From Theristus sp. LFF4_11 (lineage: Eukaryota > Nematoda > Chromadorea > Monhysterida > Xyalidae): 64,000 nt of DNA. The position numbers and the translations under genes were made by a program. The stretch is from the NCBI GenBank assembly GCA_030248135.1, contig JASANC010000641.1, forward strand, positions 1 through 64,000. The letters are read 5' to 3'. The notes below the pieces were generated by a model, which worked only from the letters and a program-made list of their open reading frames with translations, did no database searches and had not been told where the DNA came from. Of this stretch, positions 52,290-64,000 are shown in pieces. How positions within the stretch are numbered: the stretch's first letter is position 1; each line of letters starts with the position of its first letter.

Positions 52290-53324
52290 TAGGGTTAGGG
52301 GCTTTGAAAAAAAAAAATTTTTTATTTTTTTTTCGTTTTTTTTTTAATTTGGATTTTTTTTTTCAAACTTAAAAAAAAATTGAAAAATTTTTCTTCTACT
52401 TTGCTCTGAAAATTCGATTTATGGCATAATTTTTTGAAAGTTCAAACCAAATTTTCTTCCCAACTTCTTTGTGTGCTTAGGTACATGTCATTATTTGGTC
52501 ATTTTGACCGACGTACTCTATGTTTTTCGATTTGGATGACTTCTAGAGTCAATTTTTAGCGTTGAAATGACTTAACTGAATTGAAATATCGTTTCAGAAA
52601 TCGTTTTCTTGCAACTTAGAACATGTTTTTTCAGTCGGTGGTAGGCCATGAGATGAACATGATATTTTGTTGATTGGCGTATGTTATAGGTCTACAATGG
52701 AGTTGTGCGATATATTGTTAAACAATTGGAGCGGAGATGTTGGTTAATACCACATCACACGACCGTTTTTCAGATACCCGATAACATGGCCACATGTTAA
52801 AACTTGCGTGCTGAGCTAAACTAACGTGTTAAACTTGCGTCTGTCAGTTGCCCGCAACGTGATCGCGAAATCATGGTACGTGTTTTCGATACGATGATTT
52901 GAAGAGTGGGCTCTCGCCATGTGGCAGATAGCATAGCTGGTTGAACCTGAAAGTAAGTGTCTTGGGGGGGGGGGCGACCGGGTCGACAGGGGTTGCCGAC
53001 TTAGCTACAGCAAACAGGAATTTTTGAACACAGTCAAATTTTAGTAATTTTCTAAAGAGGAACAACTAAGAACGGTTCAATATTCAAGTACACGTCGAAA
53101 ATTGTCCTGTTTTACTGTTGAAAATGCAACTTTCCCTCTATGAAATGGACATAATTTCAATAAAACACGATTTTCGCTCTTATAGTTTTCCGGATCGTTC
53201 TGAAAATAGTCTAGATGAACTCAGCTCGACGAGACGCTTCGAACAAACCTAACTTGTAAAAAAAAATTTTTTTTAATTTTTTTTAATTTAAAAAAAAATC
53301 CGGATTTTTTTTCCCCTAACCCTA
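52290..53324 (+). mobile_element. TAGGGTTAGGGG element, complete copy
   Basis: About 1,035 bp with ends TAGGGTTAGGGG and CCCCTAACCCTA, an exact 12-bp terminal inverted repeat that resembles telomeric DNA. Subterminal A/T runs precede TCCGGATTT at the right. No significant open frame. Three further copies or derivatives lie in the window (49249-50197, 51705-52234, 45869-46057). Confidence 0.75.
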
Positions 53325-53380
53325 CGTGTACCCCCCTCGGCCTCCCCCCTTTACCTCGACACGGGTACTAGACTCCCCCC

Positions 53381-55071
53381 TAGAGATGTCAAGAAAAAAA
53401 AATTTCTATTTTTTTCTTAAAAAAAATTTTTTTTTAATTTTTTTTTTAAATGAAAGTTGTTCAGAATTTTTCAGGGAGTCCGAATATCACCATCTGGAAG
53501 CCACCGACTTACCATATGTCCCCCACTCATATGGGAGGAGGGTGAAAATTTCAGACTCGGTTTCGGCGACCCCATTTTCCCACCGACGACATCACGTCTC
53601 GTGTTTTGCCTCTCAATTCACCTCAAATAACACGGAAACAAGTTCAACAACAAACCGGGTGTGATCATGCTGACGACACGAGGCGAAACAGCAACGAGCA
53701 ACCAACGAAGTTACGCTTGCAGTGGCAGACAGTGCAATTTCGACCTTTCGAGATCCTGAAAAACGATGTGTAAATGTGAGTTCTCTGCTTCTATCTCACC
53801 TTAGCGGCATCGGAATTTGTTGAACTAGCCTTTGCGACGCTCAAGTACTTCAATGCGCGAGTCGATCATCACTCACCAAGGCTGAAAACAGTCGATAAAT
53901 CAATCCAGAATACCACCTGCAGCGTTGAAGACTAAGTGACAAGGTAAAGTCAAAGAAAATTTTTGTTGAACTTTCGAAAAATTATGCCAAAAACGGCATT
54001 TTCAGGGCACATTAAAGAAAAAATTTCAAAAATAAATTCCTAAAGCTTCATTACTAAAGCGCACGCGCACGCGGCATCGGCATGCTCATGCTCATGATCC
54101 ACTAGCGCGCGTGCGCACGCTCCGGCCCCAACAAGAACTTGTTCAAAACGCAATAGTTCTGACATCTTCCTTCTTGAAAAGGCTTGGCTTGGCTTAGGTT
54201 AGGATTAGGTCAGGATTATGTTTAGCTTGGAATTAGGCTTTAGGATTAGGTTTTGGTTTAGGCTAGTTTAGGCAACGTCTTCCAACATCAGTGGTTTGAT
54301 TTAGTACGACAGGCCAACCCAAAAATTTTTAATAAAAAAAATAAAAAAATGCTTATTTTTTTACTTTTTTAAAAAAAAAATTTTAAAAAATTTTTTTTGA
54401 CCCTTACAATTCTATCCCTCCACCCCCCTCCGCGAGAAAACACGGGATCGCATCGCACCCCCCCCCCTCGGCCCTCACGGTGGTCAATCTCATCTCAATT
54501 TTTTCCAAAAATACCGTAATTTTTGCATTTTTCTTGACGTTTGTGTCTGTCCCTGCGTAGATTTTGTTGTTTCTGACCAAACAAGCAGCTTGTTTGCACA
54601 AAATATTCTGTATTTTACAAGAATTTCTGTGTTTTTCTACGGCAAAAATTTGGTATTACCCGTGCGATCCCGTGCACCCCCCCCCCTCACGAATTTTTTC
54701 TGCCAGTGCACCCCCCCCCCCCTCAGAAAAATTTGCTGCCCGTGCACCCCCCCCCCTCACCGAGAAGGCACCTGACCCCCCCTCTAAAATTAGGCAAACA
54801 CCCCCCCTCACCGAGGTCCCGCTTTCGCTACTGAACCTAAGCCAAGCCTTTTTAGAAAGGAATATATATGTCAGAACAATTGCGTTTTGAACGAGTTTTT
54901 TACTATTGAGGCCGGAGCATGTGCAGGCGCGCTAGTGGATCATGAGCATGAGCATGCCGGCAGTACCGAAGACGAGGGGGGGTGGGGGTTGAGATGTAAC
55001 GGTCAAAAAATAAATTTGATTTTTTTATTAAAGAAAAAAAAATAGGAAATTTTTTTTTCTTGACATCTCTA
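53381..55071. mobile_element. Element with TAGAGATGTCAAG inverted ends
   Basis: Left end TAGAGATGTCAAGAAAAAAA and right end its complement, followed on both sides by matching AATTTC(C)TATTTTT. Inside, a second inverted repeat pairs 54079-54110 (GGCATGCTCATGCTCATGAT) with 54928-54960. TTAGG-rich and C-run segments lie between. A diverged GGGAGTCCGAA block at 53470 recalls the TAGGGTTGTTAAA family. About 1.7 kb, non-coding, probably composite. No clear target duplication. Confidence 0.6.
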
Positions 55072-55115
55072 GGTGGGGTCACGCGACACCCACCCCCCAA
55101 AACCTGACACTGAAC

Positions 55116-56636
55116 TAGGGTTGGCACAGGAAAAAAAAACCGGTTTCTTTTCCGTTTTAAAACCGGCTTTTTTCCAGTTTTTTTTCTTGAAAAAATAAAG
55201 AACCGGCTTTTTACCTTACAAATTTTTAAACTTCGTGGTCAAAAATCGCAATTCTTCATTTGATTCATAAAATGTAAAAATATATTGCTCTTCCTTTCCC
55301 ATTGAGAAAAACTTTGCGAATTGATAAATTGATCTTAGGTCCATTAAACATTCTTGCTTTAAAAAAAGAAGAAAAACAAACAAACAATTACATTGTGTTC
55401 AATGTCCCCTTTCACTTCAACTTTTTCTAAACTTGCCAACATTGCCCTGCTTGAGGTCGGAAAATGTTTGTGGTGTTCCGTTGCTAATCCTTTTGTGTTC
55501 TTTCAGGATTTCTTTTGTTAATACGCCAGAAACTTCAGAAGCCAGTCGAGTTTCGTCTTGTGCACTGAGATTGTGCGGCAATTTGAATTCGTATTCGTAT
55601 CGTCGATGAAGTGGATTATCTGTTTTGTTTTGGAACAGTTTTGATCGGGCAGTCATGAGTTTGATTCTCGCTAGTTATTTTATTTGTTAATGTTTCGTCG
55701 TGTGTGACAGTTTTCGTGATTGATAACTTGTTTTGAAAAAAGTTCAAAATTCAAATTTTCAGAACCTCAGCTCAGTCAGCTCAGTCAGTTCATCGTGTTT
55801 TGTTCGTGTGGTGGTGAATGTTATTGATTGTTTCATTGTATTTTGTACTAACGGGTATTACCTATTTCGATGCTTCGGCATCGTGTCACCACCTTGGTAC
55901 GATAAACGTTACATCGTTACATCGTTATATTTTTGAAAAAAACGGTGCAGTGAACTGTGTCGAACTGAACTGGTGAAGCATCATTATGCAGAAGCTTTTG
56001 TGGCAAGGGTCAAGTGAAATACGATGAAGACAAGGTGACTGCTAAACTAAGTGCATATGCAGACTGACTAACGATGTTGTCGATTTGCAAAGGGTAACTG
56101 ATAAAATGTTATTTTTCGAATGCAATCAGCGACCAGTTTCGCTTTGCAGTTCTGCAAATCTCGCCCCTATCCGGTCTCCTTGCAACCGTCCCTCCTCGCT
56201 ACACGGTCACTGCCCAGTCTTTGTTTTCAATTTATTGAACGTGCTGCCCTGGAAACCAATAAAAGCGAAATTGATTTGATTTGAAACAGAAAATTGGGTA
56301 GCATTGGGTGGCAAAAATAGCAAATTGGGTCGGTTGTATACCCGAAAACAGCATTTTACGGTGCTCAAAATTACTAATTTTGATTTTTTAAAATTTATTT
56401 ATTTGTACGCGCGCCGGTTCCGGAAACCCGAAGGTACCAAACTCCGGCGGAGACGGGCAATACTGCCCCGAGCCCAATTGATGTATTTCCTGTTTTGAGT
56501 TCAAGATGCCAAGTTCTGGAAAGTTTGGAAGCTGGGAAGCATTCGGTTTTTTTATGGTTTTAAAACGGTTTTAAAACGGAAAAGAAACCGGTTTTTTCCC
56601 TGGCAATATAAAAAACCGGTTTTTTTACCAACCCTA
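55116..56636. mobile_element. hAT-like element with TAGGGTTGG ends and 8-bp target duplication
   Basis: Left end TAGGGTTGGCACAGGAAAAA, right end as complement TAGGGTTGGTAAAAAAACCG. Subterminal AACCGGTTTCTTTTCCGTTT occurs at both ends in opposite orientation. It is flanked by CACTGAAC (55108-55115) and CACTGGAC (56637-56644), a 7/8 match. 1,521 bp. One minus-strand frame (55417-55656) encodes about 79 residues, starting MTARSKLFQNKTDNPLHRRY, of no family I recognise. No transposase core is visible. Confidence 0.72.
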
Positions 56637-56649
56637 CACTGGACCATCC

Positions 56650-57010
56650 ACACCCCCCCCCCACGGGCGGCCGCCCCCCCCCAAAAATTTTCGAATCTAT
56701 CTCTATCAGACAGGTTTTTTCGGCTCAGCTATTATCTATTATCTAAAAAAAAATTCTCAGACAGCTATCTATCTGAAAATTTTTGTCTTCGTAGATACAA
56801 AATAAGTCAATTTTTGACCAAAATTGACCAGTTTTGCTCGTAATTCTTGAAAATTTCGTTAATTTTAGGTAAAATACGTGTTTATACTTTATTTTTAGTG
56901 CATTTTTAGCATTATTTTGCTGTTTTTATAGCTTTTCAGCGTTTTAGCTATTTATCTATCAAACTTCAAAATTTTTACCGCCCCCCCCGGCCCCCCCAAA
57001 GTCACATGAT
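56650..57010 (-). repeat. CATAGTTGTTC-family fragment
   Basis: CGAATCTATCTCTATCAGAC through CCCCCCAAAGTCACATG matches the reversed element. Both termini are missing. It adjoins a partial TAGGGTTGTTAAA element from 57017 to about 57240, which gives way to G-runs. Confidence 0.6.
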
Positions 57011-57016
57011 GGCCCT

Positions 57017-57430
57017 AAGGGTTGTTAAAAAAACAAAAATCGTCATTTTTGTTTAAAATTTTTTTTTAATTTCAAAAATCAGTTGTGCTAAATCAATCAG
57101 GGAGTCCGAAGAACCACATATGATATGCAAGCGCCTCCCGAATGACTCCCGTGTAGCGGCTAGCGGAACTTTGCAGATTTTGTTTTGGTGACCTCTATCT
57201 CAATTACCCCTTTTCCAAACCGTCACCATGCCTCTTCTTGTCAGGGGTCGAGCCCGATTTTTGGCGAATCCGAGGGGGGGGTCCGCCCAAATTTGGGGGG
57301 GTCGCCCGGGTGGGGGGGGGGGGGTCGACTTGGTTGGGGGGGGGGGGGGGGCTCCCCGAGCGAAACCGAAAATTCTAGGGGGGGTCCGAGCGAGACCGAA
57401 AATTCTGGGGGGGGGGGGGTCGGACCAAAT
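57017..57430 (+). repeat. Partial TAGGGTTGTTAAA element plus G-runs
   Basis: Begins AAGGGTTGTTAAAAAAACAA and follows the family to about 57240 (GTGACC...CAATTACCCCTTTTCC). It then changes abruptly to CGAGCGAAACCGAAAATTCT units separated by long G-runs. The right terminus is lost. Confidence 0.55.
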
Positions 57431-57915
57431 TTTTTAACAATGCAGATTTATTAACAAGTGCACCGGTATATTTTTGTTGTTTCTAGAGAAAATTCTGTTT
57501 ACTGATTAAATTACGAAATTCTGATTAGTAATCCACGGATTTTTGCGTAGTAGGTATAGATCAGTGTTTGCGGTTAGTTGTCGTTGCTGCGCTCAGAACG
57601 GTCGAAAGGAACATGCAGTTATCGTTTAACTTTTGGATCACCCTGTACTGTACATGAACGTGTTCTTTTACACTCTTTACCGATTATTGTTGTTTATCAT
57701 TTACGTGTACAAATCTCATTCATTACAAAATGAATCTTTTGAATAACATTGCATGTGTGCATAGAAATTTAAAAAACAATAAATGATATAAATATATTAC
57801 AGGGCAACACACAGCCACGAAGTGCAGCTAATAAAAAACAATCAAAACCCGATTGCGATTTTAAAAACAATATATTGTCACAGTTTTTTTTATCATTCCT
57901 TTGTGTAACTAACCA

Positions 57916-63979
<6,064 letters not shown>

Positions 63980-64000
63980 CTGAAAAAGTGTCGTTTTCAG

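Overview
The window is eukaryotic genomic DNA from a metazoan. Genes are split by many short GT-AG introns (about 45-350 bp), there are no operon signatures or Shine-Dalgarno sites, and the proteins are animal-specific: an adhesion GPCR with a GPS motif, KSR, CASC3/Barentsz and an SLC15 peptide transporter. The calmodulin-like gene closely resembles the nematode CAL-1/CAL-2 type (my recollection, not a search), so a nematode is the best guess. The species cannot be read from the sequence. Exon models below were built by hand from splice signals and reading phase. Most close perfectly in phase, but exact ends should be treated as predictions.

Layout. (1) 0.8-5.0 kb, minus: adhesion GPCR with signal peptide, LamG-like domain, GAIN/GPS and at least four membrane helices; its 3' end is unresolved and lies next to a small inverted-repeat element (381-722). 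(2) 5.76-7.73 kb, minus: a two-EF-hand protein and a four-EF-hand calmodulin-like protein. (3) 7.7-15.8 kb: no gene; inverted-repeat elements, long G/C homopolymers and GATA/TATC-rich repeats. (4) 15.8-23.2 kb, plus: a SPATA5/AFG2-type AAA ATPase, then alanine aminotransferase. (5) 25.0-28.4 kb, minus: the Ras scaffold pseudokinase KSR. (6) 31.4-35.4 kb, minus: a proton-coupled oligopeptide transporter (SLC15). (7) 36.9-40.7 kb, minus: an EXD2-like 3'-5' exonuclease with a 31-bp minisatellite inside one intron. (8) 41.6-48.9 kb, minus: CASC3/MLN51/Barentsz, a core exon-junction-complex protein, whose introns carry at least five different transposon insertions. (9) 49-57.5 kb: a nearly gene-free nest of terminal-inverted-repeat DNA transposons and a 16-bp minisatellite. 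(10) 57.9 kb to the right edge, minus: an ABCC/MRP-type ABC transporter whose 5' end lies outside the window.

The genes are unrelated housekeeping and signalling genes and do not form a pathway. The accessory biology is the transposon landscape. Several families of mostly non-autonomous elements share T-A-G-G-G or T-A-G-A-G termini. Three have exact or near-exact 8-bp target duplications of hAT type, and one of these carries a broken hAT transposase. Other points of interest are three independent GC-AG introns, a KSR pseudokinase that has lost its catalytic lysine and catalytic aspartate and has an altered DFG motif, a SPATA5 homologue with a degenerate first ATPase domain, and a 60-bp in-frame stop-free intron in CASC3. 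I found no CRISPR array, rRNA or convincing tRNA.
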